From Methanobrevibacter thaueri (GTDB taxonomy: Archaea > Methanobacteriota > Methanobacteria > Methanobacteriales > Methanobacteriaceae): a DNA stretch of 60,802 nucleotides. Below, piece after piece: positions 47,175-56,338 of the stretch. Both the position numbers and the translations under genes were made by a program. The first letter of the stretch is position 1. Each line of letters begins with the position of its first letter. A model generated the notes under the pieces. The model did no database searches and was not told the origin of the DNA. It saw only the letters and a list, made by a program, of their open reading frames with translations. The stretch covers positions 1 to 60,802 of the forward strand of contig NZ_MZGS01000022.1 of NCBI RefSeq assembly GCF_003111625.1, read 5' to 3'.

Positions 47175-47258
47175 TTAAATGAGTTAAAAGCTACAAAATG
47201 GATGTTTTGTCTTTAAACTCATTTAACCCCATTACTACTAAAATCCCTTGGATTTTAG
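47175..47258 (+). terminator. Two large hairpins at the end of the Eha operon
   Basis: TTAAATGAGTT.AAAG (47175-47190) pairs with CTTT.AACTCATTTAA (47211-47226) with one mismatch, enclosing ACAAAA/TTTTGT. Twelve bases on, CTAAAATCC-CTT-GGATTTTAG (47238-47258) is a perfect 9-bp stem. A T-run (CTACTTTTTCATT) follows. Together they look like a reinforced 3' end for the 14-kb transcript, or a separate structured element. Confidence 0.55.
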
Positions 47259-47327
47259 ACAATTCACTACTTTTTCATTAATTATTTATATCAACCTAAA
47301 CAAAAATTATATTGATTAGGTGAATAT

Positions 47328-49205
47328 ATGCATTTTGATAAGAGATTTTTAATTGTTTTAATTGTTTTCTTTTTCATCAGTATTGCAGCGGTCTCAGCCA
47401 ATGACTTAAATTCAACAGAAAGCATCGAAATGGATTGCAACGACACTTCAAGCATTGGTGAAGTGGACAGCAGCGCTGATGATTTGGCTGAAGGCAATGC
47501 AACGGGAAACGATAGCGCAAGCGTCGAAAAGACAACACCTAAGATAACTGTCGAATCAAAAACAGTTTACAGTAAGGACACCTTGTTCGTTCATCTGAAA
47601 AATGCTACAGGCGGCGTTTTAAAACATAAAAAGCTGACAGCACAGATTGGCGGCAAGAGCTATTATCTCACAACCGATTCGCAGGGTGTTGCCAAATTAA
47701 AGATCAATCTGGATGCAAAAAAATATAAGTTGACAATCTCCTTTGATGGGGATGAGGATTATAATTCTATTTCTAAAAAATTCAACATCAAGGTCATCAA
47801 GCTGAAAACAAGAATCACCGAGTCCGCAAACTTCGTTGTCAGGGGAAAATATTTGTATTTCCATCTGACAGATATCCATGGGGATAGGGTTTCAGGCAAA
47901 AAAATTACCATCAAATACAATGGAAAGACCTATAACAAAAAGACAAACAGGTACGGCACTGTCAAAATAAAGATAAATGCCCAGAAGTCCAGATATCCAA
48001 TAAAGGCCAAATTCAAGACAGATAGTCAATATGTCGGGTCATCCAAGTATCTCAAGTTTTATGTGACCTCCTCAAGGTCAATCAATATTGCCAACACCAA
48101 ACTGCTTTCAAACGGATACATTAGGGTTTACTTGAAGGTTGCAGGCAAGGCGGTCAGCAAAAAGGTCACATTGACAATCGGCGGCAAAAAAATAGCCAAA
48201 AAGGCCAATTCGGAAGGGATAGTTGTCATCAAACCTGCAGTTAAGGCAGGACATTATGTTGTGAAGGCAAATGTGGGCAAGTATTATTCCAAAAGGGGCC
48301 TCAAATGTTTTGAAGGAAACGTTAGGGATCCGTTGAAGGAAAGCATTCCTCTGAAAGGTGGAGTTCCTGATGTTGACTTGATGCCTGGAAACTATGTCAT
48401 GGGAGATGAAAACGGAAAGTACACCCTTACAAAATCACAGTATAAAGAGGTTTTAAAAAGGGACAGTCATTGTCTGTTTTTGAACAGCAAATTGACCAAA
48501 TACACATTTTTCAAAACCAAAAATCATCCGAAATTGAATCACATCATCAAGCGTGAGAAATGGAACGTGATTGAAAGGGAAATCATTACAAAGCTTGTTA
48601 AAAAGAACAAGAAGGATTACTGGCCGGGAAAGGTCACCGTTTCACTTAAGGGAAAATCTTATATCTATCCGGAGGTTCGTGACGTTCAGGCCACAAGTTA
48701 TACCTGCGGACCCGCTTCTGCAAGCATGTGCACCCAGGTCCTGAAAAATTACATGTGCGAAAGCCACATTTCCCATCTTGCAGACTCCAAGAGAGGGGAG
48801 GGCACAAGCTGCGGCGACATGATCAACGCCTTGCAGAAGAACAACTTCATTTGCAAGTATTTTTATAAGTCCACATTCAAGAACGCATTGGATGAGCTTA
48901 AAAATGGAGGGGCAGCCCTGATTTTCCATGCAAACTATCATTATGTCAGTATATTGGATATCAGCAGTGACGGCAAGAAGGTCCTGGTGAGCAATTCCTA
49001 CGGCACTTACGATGGCATTCCAACCAAATGGGTTTCTGTTAGCTTCATGAAGAAAAAATTCTCTCCAAAATGGGATGAAAGCCTCATTGTCAAGCTTAAT
49101 TATGATTTGTCAGATTCAACCAAGAATAGTGTCAACAGCTATTATCACAGTTTCGGCACCAATTGGCACAAGCACAGCACCAGTCAAAAAATCGGCAGAA
49201 TCTGA
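47328..49205 (+). CDS. Secreted Ig-like protein with C39-like cysteine peptidase domain
   Basis: 625-aa protein: signal peptide (RFLIVLIVFFFISIAAVSA), an acidic low-complexity stretch to about 70, three Ig-like domains (about 72-155, 160-248, 250-330) rich in lysine, a connecting region, then a C39/papain-like peptidase domain from about 445. Candidate active-site residues are Gln454, Cys460 in YTCGPASASM, His538 in NYHYVSI and Asn556 in VSNSYG; GEGTSCGDMINALQKNNF is another C39 feature. The likely target is an extracellular protein or the pseudomurein peptide. Pseudomurein endoisopeptidases (C71) have a similar fold class, so that alternative is open. No anchor other than the basic Ig domains. 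Confidence 0.82.
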   Translation: MHFDKRFLIVLIVFFFISIAAVSANDLNSTESIEMDCNDTSSIGEVDSSADDLAEGNATGNDSASVEKTTPKITVESKTVYSKDTLFVHLKNATGGVLKHKKLTAQIGGKSYYLTTDSQGVAKLKINLDAKKYKLTISFDGDEDYNSISKKFNIKVIKLKTRITESANFVVRGKYLYFHLTDIHGDRVSGKKITIKYNGKTYNKKTNRYGTVKIKINAQKSRYPIKAKFKTDSQYVGSSKYLKFYVTSSRSINIANTKLLSNGYIRVYLKVAGKAVSKKVTLTIGGKKIAKKANSEGIVVIKPAVKAGHYVVKANVGKYYSKRGLKCFEGNVRDPLKESIPLKGGVPDVDLMPGNYVMGDENGKYTLTKSQYKEVLKRDSHCLFLNSKLTKYTFFKTKNHPKLNHIIKREKWNVIEREIITKLVKKNKKDYWPGKVTVSLKGKSYIYPEVRDVQATSYTCGPASASMCTQVLKNYMCESHISHLADSKRGEGTSCGDMINALQKNNFICKYFYKSTFKNALDELKNGGAALIFHANYHYVSILDISSDGKKVLVSNSYGTYDGIPTKWVSVSFMKKKFSPKWDESLIVKLNYDLSDSTKNSVNSYYHSFGTNWHKHSTSQKIGRI

Positions 49206-49272
49206 TGATTAAACTGTCATTTATCTTTTTTTCATTCTTACTTGAGTAAAGTCAAATAACGTGGATAAATAG

Positions 49273-49281
49273 CTTTAAATA
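49273..49281 (+). promoter_or_regulatory. TATA box of yhhQ (leaderless transcript)
   Basis: CTTTAAATACTT lies 25-33 bases before ATG 49306 and no ribosome-binding site separates them, so the mRNA probably starts at or next to the ATG. Confidence 0.5.
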
Positions 49282-49305
49282 CTTTAAAACTTAATATAAT
49301 CTTGT

Positions 49306-49947
49306 ATGGATTTGAATTTCGACTTTACTGAAAAAAGAGTAATAATTACTGCATTTTTCTGTATGGCATTCACCATAGCAAACTTAATAACTGTTAAAAT
49401 CATTAATATAGGATTTTTAGGTATGGAAACTCCTGCTGGAGTGTTAATATATCCTTTAGTATATATCCTTACTAACGTAATTGCAGATGTTTACGGTGAG
49501 AGAACAGCACAAAGAACCATTATATTGGGTATTGCTGTTGACGTATTGTTTGTGTTCATGACAACCTTAATATTATTCTTGCCTTCCCCAGACTTCTTTA
49601 CTGGAGACTCAAGCTTAGCATTTGTATTTACCCAAACCCCAAGAATCCTTGTGGCATCTTACATCAGTTACTTAATCGGTAACTTCGCAAACGCAAGAAT
49701 GACCACTATTGTTAACAGAGGAAGAGATTACTCTTCCGTTTTAAACTTTGGAGTCATTGGTATAAGCCAATTAATCGATAACTTCGTATTCATTGGTTTA
49801 GCTTTCGTCGGTGTATACTCACCTATCGAAATCTTGATAATGATCTTCTCACATTGGGTTTTAAGTTTGATTTGGACTGTAATCGCTCAACCATTTACAA
49901 CTATGACTGTAAAATGGGCTGAAAAAGGAAAACCTGCAGAAGCTTAA
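49306..49947 (+). CDS. yhhQ: YhhQ-family queuosine/archaeosine precursor transporter
   Basis: 213-aa membrane protein with six helices. The family pattern is visible: an N-terminal helix, NLITVKIINI, then GVLIYPLVYILTNVIADVYGERTAQRTIILGI, and SVLNFGVIGISQLIDNFVF near the end. Bacterial YhhQ brings in preQ0/preQ1; archaea need preQ0 for archaeosine (G+) in tRNA. Leaderless start. A hairpin terminator follows at 49957. Confidence 0.88.
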   Translation: MDLNFDFTEKRVIITAFFCMAFTIANLITVKIINIGFLGMETPAGVLIYPLVYILTNVIADVYGERTAQRTIILGIAVDVLFVFMTTLILFLPSPDFFTGDSSLAFVFTQTPRILVASYISYLIGNFANARMTTIVNRGRDYSSVLNFGVIGISQLIDNFVFIGLAFVGVYSPIEILIMIFSHWVLSLIWTVIAQPFTTMTVKWAEKGKPAEA

Positions 49948-49956
49948 AAATTTTAA

Positions 49957-49985
49957 TGGGAAATCATTTCCCACTTTTTTTAATT
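49957..49985 (+). terminator. Terminator of yhhQ
   Basis: TGGGAAA-TCA-TTTCCCA, a perfect 7-bp stem, is followed by CTTTTTTTAATTTTTTT. Confidence 0.75.
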
Positions 49986-49987
49986 TT

Positions 49988-50304
49988 TTTCTACAAATTT
50001 TTTAAAAAAACTTGAATTTTCTATAATTTTTTATATATATTTTAATCTTTTTCTAATAATTTTGAAAATACTTTAATTTTTTATAATTTTTATTCATATA
50101 TTGATTTTTTCTAATAAATTTTGAAAAAAGTAAATATTTTATACTTTTATTCAGAAATATAATATTAATCAGAAATTGTTATAGATTATTTAAAATATTA
50201 TTTAATAATTTTTAGATATTTTTAAATTTATTATAAAATATTCAATAATATTTTTAAAGTAATTAATCAATTTATGATAAAATGAAGGAAATTTTGTGAT
50301 ATGT
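49988..50304. repeat. AT-rich intergenic region with degenerate ~60-bp repeats
   Basis: Three imperfect tandem units begin with CTACAAA (49991), CTAATAA (50053) and CTAATAA (50111), spaced 62 and 58 bases, each running through a TTTTGAAAA-like part to a TTTTATAATTTT-like part. The rest is almost pure A/T, with no gene, and must contain the uraA promoter. Repeats in such simple DNA can arise by slippage. Confidence 0.45.
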
Positions 50305-51594
50305 ATGGTAGAAATAAATACTAATATGCTACTTGGCACTGGTGACAAGCCTTCTCCTCTTAGGTGGCTTTTGCTTGCTGTTCAGCATGTATGTGCAATG
50401 TTTGGGGCAACAATTCTGGTCCCTATCGTTGTAAACACCACAGCAGGTGCAGATATTTTATCAATCCCTGTAGCATTGGTTTCATCTGGTTTAGGTACTC
50501 TGATTTATCTTGTTTGTACCCGTAATAGAAGCCCAGTATATCTGGGAAGTTCGTTTGCTTTCATTGCTCCTATGGTTGCAGGTTATGCGATTGGAGGTAC
50601 TGGAAGTGTATTTACTGCATTGATGATTGTAGGTATTGTTTATGTGATTATCTCATTGATTATTCGCATGTCTGGTCCTGGATGGATTAATAAGCTATTG
50701 CCTCCGGTTGTTGTCGGGCCGATGATTATGGTAATCGGTTTGTCACTTGCTCCAACAGCTATTCAGGAAATCGGATTGGACTTGACTGTGGTTCCATTTA
50801 CAAACCTGGTCGTTGCTATGGTTGCATTCATAATGACTGCCCTTGTTGCGGTTCGTGGAAGAGGAATCCAGCAGGTAATTCCATTTTTAATAGGCATTAT
50901 CTTTGGTTATATTGCCGCAGCATTGCTTGGTATGGTGGACTTTGCTCCAGTATGGAGCGCTCATGTAATTGAAATTCCTAAATTCTACTTGCCGATAATG
51001 CATTATGATTTAAACTTTGCAGCGGTCCTTACAATTGTCCCTATTGCCCTTGTAACAATGGTAGAGCATGTAGGGGACCATAAGGTATTGAGTGAGATTA
51101 TTGGCCGTGATTTGATTGAAGATCCTGGTCTTCAAAGAACCCTTCTCGGTGACGGTCTTGCAACATTTTTAGCAGCATTCCTTGGAGGTCCTGCGAACAC
51201 AACCTATGGTGAAAACACTTCTGTTGTTGGAATGACTCGTGTGGCATCCACTTATGTTATTGGTCTTGCTGCATTAATTGCAATAGTATTTGCATTTTCA
51301 GGACATTTGACCGCCCTTTTAACTGCAATTCCTCAACCGGTTCTTGGTGGTATCTCCATATTGTTATACGGATTTATTTGTGTCAATGGTCTTAAAATAT
51401 TAATCCATAACCAAGTTGACTTTAACAACACCAAAAACGTTGTTGTTGCAGCAACAATGCTTGTTTTAGGTTTGGGTGGTGCAGCATTATCCCTTGCATA
51501 CGGAGACTTGTCCATATCCATTTCAGGTATGTCTCTTGCAGCAATTACAGGTGTGGTATTGAACCTTATTGTACCGGAGGAAAAACATGAATGA
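50305..51594 (+). CDS. uraA: Uracil permease (NCS2 family)
   Basis: 429-aa transporter with about 12-14 membrane segments. [16 protein letters not shown] and [13 protein letters not shown] are near the N-terminus; [60 protein letters not shown] holds the NCS2 signature and the substrate-binding Glu residues. Uracil is preferred over xanthine because the next, overlapping gene is upp. ATG 50305 is chosen over the GTG at 50296. The RBS is weak. Confidence 0.9.
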   Translation: MVEINTNMLLGTGDKPSPLRWLLLAVQHVCAMFGATILVPIVVNTTAGADILSIPVALVSSGLGTLIYLVCTRNRSPVYLGSSFAFIAPMVAGYAIGGTGSVFTALMIVGIVYVIISLIIRMSGPGWINKLLPPVVVGPMIMVIGLSLAPTAIQEIGLDLTVVPFTNLVVAMVAFIMTALVAVRGRGIQQVIPFLIGIIFGYIAAALLGMVDFAPVWSAHVIEIPKFYLPIMHYDLNFAAVLTIVPIALVTMVEHVGDHKVLSEIIGRDLIEDPGLQRTLLGDGLATFLAAFLGGPANTTYGENTSVVGMTRVASTYVIGLAALIAIVFAFSGHLTALLTAIPQPVLGGISILLYGFICVNGLKILIHNQVDFNNTKNVVVAATMLVLGLGGAALSLAYGDLSISISGMSLAAITGVVLNLIVPEEKHE

Positions 51595-52213
51595 GAAAGT
51601 ACTAAATCATCCATTGATAACTCATAAGCTTGCTCTGTTAAGAGATGTTGGTACTGGAACTAAGGTATTTAGAGAATTGGTTACTGAAATATCAATATTT
51701 GTAATGTATGAAGCTATGAGGGATGCTAAACTTGAAGAAACAACAATTGAAACACCTTTAGAAAAAATGGAAACTGGAATGTTGAACGAAGACCATTATG
51801 CGGTTGTACCAATCCTCAGGGCAGGTATGGGTATGGTTGATGGGATCTTAAATGTCATTCCAAATGCAAAAATAGGCCATATTGGTCTTTATAGGGATGA
51901 GGAAACATTCCAGCCTGTCGAATACTACTATAAAATGCCTGAAGGAATCGCTGATAGGGAAGTTTTAGTGATTGACCCTATGCTTGCAACAGGTGGAAGT
52001 GCATCTGCAACCATTTCAAGACTTAAGCAAGACGGAGTAACAAGAGTTAAGTTGTTATGTATTGTAGCCGCTCCTCAAGGTATTAAACGCATTGAAGATG
52101 ACCATCCGGATGTTCAAATCTTCTGTGCGACTGTAGACAGGGAACTGAACGAAAACGCATACATCCTACCGGGCCTTGGAGATGCAGGAGACAGGGTATA
52201 CGGTACAAAATAG
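51587..52213 (+). CDS. upp: Uracil phosphoribosyltransferase
   Basis: 208-aa enzyme that joins uracil and PRPP to [20 protein letters not shown] is the PRPP loop; [17 protein letters not shown] opens the protein; [13 protein letters not shown] and [14 protein letters not shown] close the uracil site. ATG 51587 lies in the last codons of uraA and GGAGG is nearby, so uptake and salvage are coupled. Confidence 0.95.
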   Translation: MNEKVLNHPLITHKLALLRDVGTGTKVFRELVTEISIFVMYEAMRDAKLEETTIETPLEKMETGMLNEDHYAVVPILRAGMGMVDGILNVIPNAKIGHIGLYRDEETFQPVEYYYKMPEGIADREVLVIDPMLATGGSASATISRLKQDGVTRVKLLCIVAAPQGIKRIEDDHPDVQIFCATVDRELNENAYILPGLGDAGDRVYGTK

Positions 52214-52245
52214 TGAAGTTCAACTTCACTAACCTTCTTTTTTTT
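52212..52245 (+). terminator. Terminator of uraA-upp
   Basis: AGTGAAGT-TCA-ACTTCACT forms an 8-bp stem starting at the upp stop codon, followed after AACC by TTCTTTTTTTTG. Confidence 0.75.
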
Positions 52246-52251
52246 GATATT

Positions 52252-52677
52252 ATGTGGAATTTAATCTGGCCAATATTAATAGTACTTCTTTCAAATACTT
52301 TCTATAACATATGCATGAAATCAATGCCTGCAGACGTCAATCCCTTTGGGGCCTTGATGGTCACTTATCTGGTTGCAGCAATTATCTCAGCTGTAATCTT
52401 CGTATTTTCACTGGGACCGTCAAACATAAGTGTGGGATTGTCCAAAATCAATTGGACTTCCGTTGTTTTGGCATTGGCTATTGTAGGCCTTGAAGTTGGA
52501 TACGTGTTTGTCTATCGTGCCGGCTGGGCCGTAAGCACTGCAAGCGTCGTGGCCAATATAGGTCTTGCATGTGTGCTTTTGGTTGTCGGATATTTCCTAT
52601 ACAGGGAAAACGTTTCAATGCAACAGATTTTAGGAATATTTGTCTGTATGTTTGGATTAATCTTGATTAATTTGTAG
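52252..52677 (+). CDS. Half-size DMT/EamA-like membrane protein
   Basis: 141 aa with about four or five hydrophobic helices: WNLIWPILIVLLSNTFYNICMK, LMVTYLVAAIISAVIFVF, VVLALAIVGLEVGYVFVYRAG and VVANIGLACVLLVVGYFLYRE. The layout is that of one half of an EamA transporter, which would work as a dimer, similar to small multidrug-resistance proteins. The start at 52252 is chosen because the frame further upstream lies in the upp terminator. Substrate unknown. Confidence 0.75.
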   Translation: MWNLIWPILIVLLSNTFYNICMKSMPADVNPFGALMVTYLVAAIISAVIFVFSLGPSNISVGLSKINWTSVVLALAIVGLEVGYVFVYRAGWAVSTASVVANIGLACVLLVVGYFLYRENVSMQQILGIFVCMFGLILINL

Positions 52678-52689
52678 GAGGTAATAGCA

Positions 52690-52785
52690 ATGATTTGTCC
52701 TAGATGTGGTTCATTTATTGATGCTGGAGAGCCATGCTGTCCTAACTGCGGGTATGATGGATCTGACGATGAAGATGATTATTAA
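52690..52785 (+). CDS. 31-residue zinc-ribbon microprotein
   Basis: The gene is missed by length filters. It encodes MICPRCGSFIDAGEPCCPNC followed by GYDGSDDEDDY. Two CxxC pairs form a minimal zinc ribbon and the tail is strongly acidic. GGAGGT stands nine bases upstream, one of the best ribosome-binding sites in the window, which is the main reason to believe it. It starts 12 bases after the DMT gene stop and is probably co-transcribed. Function unknown; similar tiny zinc ribbons act as adaptors for nucleic acids or proteins. Confidence 0.7.
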   Translation: MICPRCGSFIDAGEPCCPNCGYDGSDDEDDY

Positions 52786-53027
52786 TCTGTTATTTTTCCA
52801 TTATTTTTTTATAATTTATCGATATGATAAGTTTATACATCATTTAAAATTAAATTTTATTAAATTCATTATTTTAATTATAGTCTAATGTTTCTTTTCT
52901 TAATTTAACATATTCAATTTTTTAATTAGAATATGTCAATATATATACTATTAAATATTATATATTATATTATGAGGATTATTTTCAATAATTATCTCTT
53001 ACAAATTGAGCATAAAGGAGGTGAAAC
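52786..53027. promoter_or_regulatory. AT-rich promoter region of the NosD-type adhesin gene
   Basis: No gene is seen. TATATACTATTAAATATTATATATTATATTATG at about 52940-52972 offers several TATA boxes, and AAAGGAGGTGAAAC before ATG 53028 is a consensus ribosome-binding site. Confidence 0.5.
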
Positions 53028-55121
53028 ATGGATAAAAAAATACTATTAATGTTATTGATTGCATTTACTTTACTAACGATGAATGTGTGTGTCGCTCAGG
53101 AATTGGATAATTCTACAAGTGATGTCCTTGAAATCGATAGTGATTCAGTTCAAAGCCTTGAAGCGGCTAATGATACTGACATACTGCAGGCTTCTGGTGT
53201 TAGCACTCATTTTGATGTTGAGAGCGCCACCGAATTTGATGTCATTGGGGATTATTTCAAGGTAAAATTAGCAGATGAGAATAATAATGTCCTTAAAAAC
53301 GCTAAAGTAACTTTCAAAGTAAACGGGAAAACTTACACTCACAACACTGACTCATCAGGTATAGCCTCACTCCAGCTCAGATTGAATGATGGAACTTATA
53401 AGATAGTTTCCAAATATGCTGGAAACTCAAACTATAAGGCTTCAAGCCTGACCACAACTGTTAAAATGAACAACATCCGTGTTGTTGATGGTGGATTAAG
53501 CAGTTCAGAGATTCAAAGCATCATAGACAATGCCAAGCCAAACAATGTTATATTGTTTAAGGGATCAAGCTATTCCGGTATCAACTTGGTAATTACTAAG
53601 TCATTGACATTGCAAAGTAATGTGAATACAGTCTTGAAATCAAGTTCCGGACCTGTAATTACAATCAAGGGTAAAACAGCTTCACTCACTACCATAAAAG
53701 GATTCAATATTCAAAGTGGTGGTGACGGAATTGCCGTTCAGGATGCTGATTATGTAAAAATCTACAATAATGACATATCAGGCAAGGGCAACGGTATTGT
53801 TGCAACAGGGACCAAATATCTGAATGTCACTAAAAATGACATTGTCAGAAACTCTAAAAGCGGAATATCCCTGGCGGATTCTACATATGCCTACATTTTT
53901 AGCAATAAAATATCCAATAATGGTGTAAATGGTATTGAAATGGCCAAATCAAGCAATGTTTATGTTCATGGGAACACTATTTCAAACAATAGGGAAAATG
54001 GAGTTTATCTGGCTAAAAAGATAAACGGCATAAATTATGCTGAAGGCCCTTCAGGAGTCCACATTACCAAAAACACCATTGAAAAAAATGGTGAAAATGG
54101 TATTTATGTTTCGAAAGCGGGAAATAACATAAACATTAAAGGCAATTCGATTGAATCCAATACAGAAAGTGGTATTTCAATATCTTCTATTGGCAGCAAT
54201 AAAATCCAATCAAATGTAATATCATCTAATGGTTATGTGGGCATAAAATTCAATGATGAATATGTTAAACCAAAAAATCAGGATATTACTTATAATGCTA
54301 TTGTGGGAAATGGGCATCGTGAAATTGAAGCAAAAGAGACTTATTATAACGAAAATGGTGAAAGATTAGAAGTTGGCGATAATTGGTATGGTGATGCAGG
54401 ATTAATATGTCCTAAAATCAAAACAAGTAAAATAAAATTCACCGTGACCCAAACAGGTCCAAATCAATTCCAAGCAGCATTCTTTGACTCAAACGGTAAT
54501 TTGGCTAGTTTACTTCCGGATAGAACTTTATCCTACAAGACAAATAATGGTAAAAGTATAACATTAACCATTAGTGGAGGAATAGCCACATTCACTGTGG
54601 ATGCAAACAATGGGGATATTATCAAAGCTATTGTGGATTCTTCCAGGAGAGACAATGAGTATAATGCTGACATCACGTCTTCTTCACAATCAATTAATGG
54701 AAAAGCTCCAACATATGATTATCCTCCAATTCCAGACTATCAAATATATGAAGATATTGAGGGTGGTGATGGATTAGGTGGATATGCTAATGGCGGAAAT
54801 GGAAAATTGTCTCAAGGTAGCGATTCTGATGGAAACTCTACTCACAGTCAGAAAGCAAATCCCTCAAACAGTGCAAATGATCCTGTAAATGATGTTTCAC
54901 AAAGTTATGATGTTTCAGATGCAGTATCACAGGCAGGAGCATCACAACCAAGTTCCGGAGATAGTGGAAATCCAGGTTCACAATCTGTTGTTAAACAAAT
55001 TTTAATTGATGAAGATGAATTCTTTAAAGTAACTGGTATTTCATTCATTTTGCTGTTGATATTATTATCTGTCGGTTTTTATTATCGTGAAGATATAAAA
55101 GAAATGAATTCCAAAAGATAA
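53028..55121 (+). CDS. Membrane-anchored adhesin-like protein with NosD-type beta-helix
   Basis: 697 aa: signal peptide (KKILLMLLIAFTLLTMNVCVAQ), an Ig-like domain at about 60-150, and a right-handed beta-helix of NosD/PbH1 type at about 160-480, with repeats such as GIVATGTKYLNVTKNDI, GISLADSTYAYIFSNKI and GVYLAKK. Another Ig-like domain follows, then a Ser/Gly/Asn-rich linker (about 590-665), a single C-terminal membrane helix (FILLLILLSVGFYY) and a short charged tail. Unlike the three adhesins at 12-21 kb it is membrane-anchored and has no lysine-rich tail. Confidence 0.85.
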   Translation: MDKKILLMLLIAFTLLTMNVCVAQELDNSTSDVLEIDSDSVQSLEAANDTDILQASGVSTHFDVESATEFDVIGDYFKVKLADENNNVLKNAKVTFKVNGKTYTHNTDSSGIASLQLRLNDGTYKIVSKYAGNSNYKASSLTTTVKMNNIRVVDGGLSSSEIQSIIDNAKPNNVILFKGSSYSGINLVITKSLTLQSNVNTVLKSSSGPVITIKGKTASLTTIKGFNIQSGGDGIAVQDADYVKIYNNDISGKGNGIVATGTKYLNVTKNDIVRNSKSGISLADSTYAYIFSNKISNNGVNGIEMAKSSNVYVHGNTISNNRENGVYLAKKINGINYAEGPSGVHITKNTIEKNGENGIYVSKAGNNINIKGNSIESNTESGISISSIGSNKIQSNVISSNGYVGIKFNDEYVKPKNQDITYNAIVGNGHREIEAKETYYNENGERLEVGDNWYGDAGLICPKIKTSKIKFTVTQTGPNQFQAAFFDSNGNLASLLPDRTLSYKTNNGKSITLTISGGIATFTVDANNGDIIKAIVDSSRRDNEYNADITSSSQSINGKAPTYDYPPIPDYQIYEDIEGGDGLGGYANGGNGKLSQGSDSDGNSTHSQKANPSNSANDPVNDVSQSYDVSDAVSQAGASQPSSGDSGNPGSQSVVKQILIDEDEFFKVTGISFILLLILLSVGFYYREDIKEMNSKR

Positions 55122-55216
55122 TTCATCTTATTTTTCTTATTTTTCCTTGTTTTCATAATAAATTATTTAAAAGATTTTAAATAAATATCATATTATCTTA
55201 CTTTTGGAGGATAAAT

Positions 55217-56338
55217 ATGAATAAAAGTGATTTGAAAAGAGATTATTTTATGCTTAAAGGTCCTCTTGCTAAAAAAGGTTATGACTGGTGGTGGCATTCT
55301 TTCACCGGTTATAATAAAAAGACTGGTGAAGCGAGACCATTTTTCATAGAATACTTTACATGTAATCCGGCATTGGCTGAAGACGAACCTGTTCTTGGTC
55401 AGGACCCTGAAAACCAAAAGACCGGAAAAAGACCATCATACTGTATGATTAAGGCAGGAGCATATGGTAAAGACCCAAAACAAATCCACAATTTTTACTC
55501 AATGAAATATTTCAATTGTCCTGATGATGAATTGAATATTCAGGTGGGGGATTGCAGTCTAACAGAAACACATATGAGTGGATTTTCAAGAGTGTCTGAA
55601 GAGGATGCCAAAAATCACCCGGAATACATGTCTGATGCTGGAGACATGATGTGGGATTTGGATATTGATAAGCAAATCACATTTAACGTAGGTTACGGTG
55701 CAAACTCACTATTCAGAAAATTGAATTCATTTGAAATGTTCTGGCATGCCGAAGGAATCAAGACCCAATACAGCGGAACCGTCTGGCTGGATGGGGAAGA
55801 ATATGAAGTTATTCCTGAAAAATCATTCGGATATGCAGACAAGAACTGGGGTGGAGACTTCACCTCACCATGGCTTTGGATCTCCTCATGTAATATTACA
55901 AGCCTCATTTCTGGTAAAAAGCTAAACAACTCCGCATTCGAAGCAGGTGGTGGAAGACCAAAGGCATTCGGTATCGAATTGCCACGTAAGCTGTTAATAG
56001 GTTTTTACTACGAAGGAAAAATGTATGAATACAACTTCGCCAGATTCTGGAACATGGTTAACATTGACTTTGATTTCCAGGAGGGTGAAGACGTTCACAC
56101 ATGGCATGTAAATGCAAGCAACAGGAACTCCAGAATGGAGCTTGTGCTTTACTGCAAACGTGATGAGATGATGCTGTTCAACTATGAGGCTCCTGACGGT
56201 AAAAAGAGACACAACCGCTTGTGGAACGGTGGAAGCGGATACGGTGAAATCAAGCTGTTCAAGAAAGACGGAACATTGATTGACCATGTGAAAATCGAAA
56301 ATGCCGGATGCGAATATGGGGAGTATGATGACGAATGA
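55217..56338 (+). CDS. Tocopherol cyclase-like protein
   Basis: 373-aa soluble protein resembling the tocopherol cyclase (VTE1-like) family: KGYDWWWHSFTGYNKKTGEARPFFIEYFTCNP at the N-terminus, FSRVSEEDAKNHPEYMSDAGDMMWDLDI, then HAEGIKTQYSGTVWLDGEEYEVIPEKSFGYADKNWGGDF, with WGxDF-type lipocalin-like strands, and SPWLWISSCNIT. Plants and cyanobacteria use this fold to close the chromanol ring, which archaea are not known to do. GGAGG precedes the ATG. Its last four bases overlap the phytol-kinase-like gene. A lipid-binding or isoprenoid-modifying role is likely; chemistry unknown. Confidence 0.75.
   Translation: MNKSDLKRDYFMLKGPLAKKGYDWWWHSFTGYNKKTGEARPFFIEYFTCNPALAEDEPVLGQDPENQKTGKRPSYCMIKAGAYGKDPKQIHNFYSMKYFNCPDDELNIQVGDCSLTETHMSGFSRVSEEDAKNHPEYMSDAGDMMWDLDIDKQITFNVGYGANSLFRKLNSFEMFWHAEGIKTQYSGTVWLDGEEYEVIPEKSFGYADKNWGGDFTSPWLWISSCNITSLISGKKLNNSAFEAGGGRPKAFGIELPRKLLIGFYYEGKMYEYNFARFWNMVNIDFDFQEGEDVHTWHVNASNRNSRMELVLYCKRDEMMLFNYEAPDGKKRHNRLWNGGSGYGEIKLFKKDGTLIDHVKIENAGCEYGEYDDE

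Noticed and set aside
47102-47327. tRNA gene in the gap after the Eha operon
   Set aside because: The hairpins there lack a cloverleaf, a T-loop GTTCRA and a CCA-proximal acceptor stem; I found no tRNA anywhere in the window.
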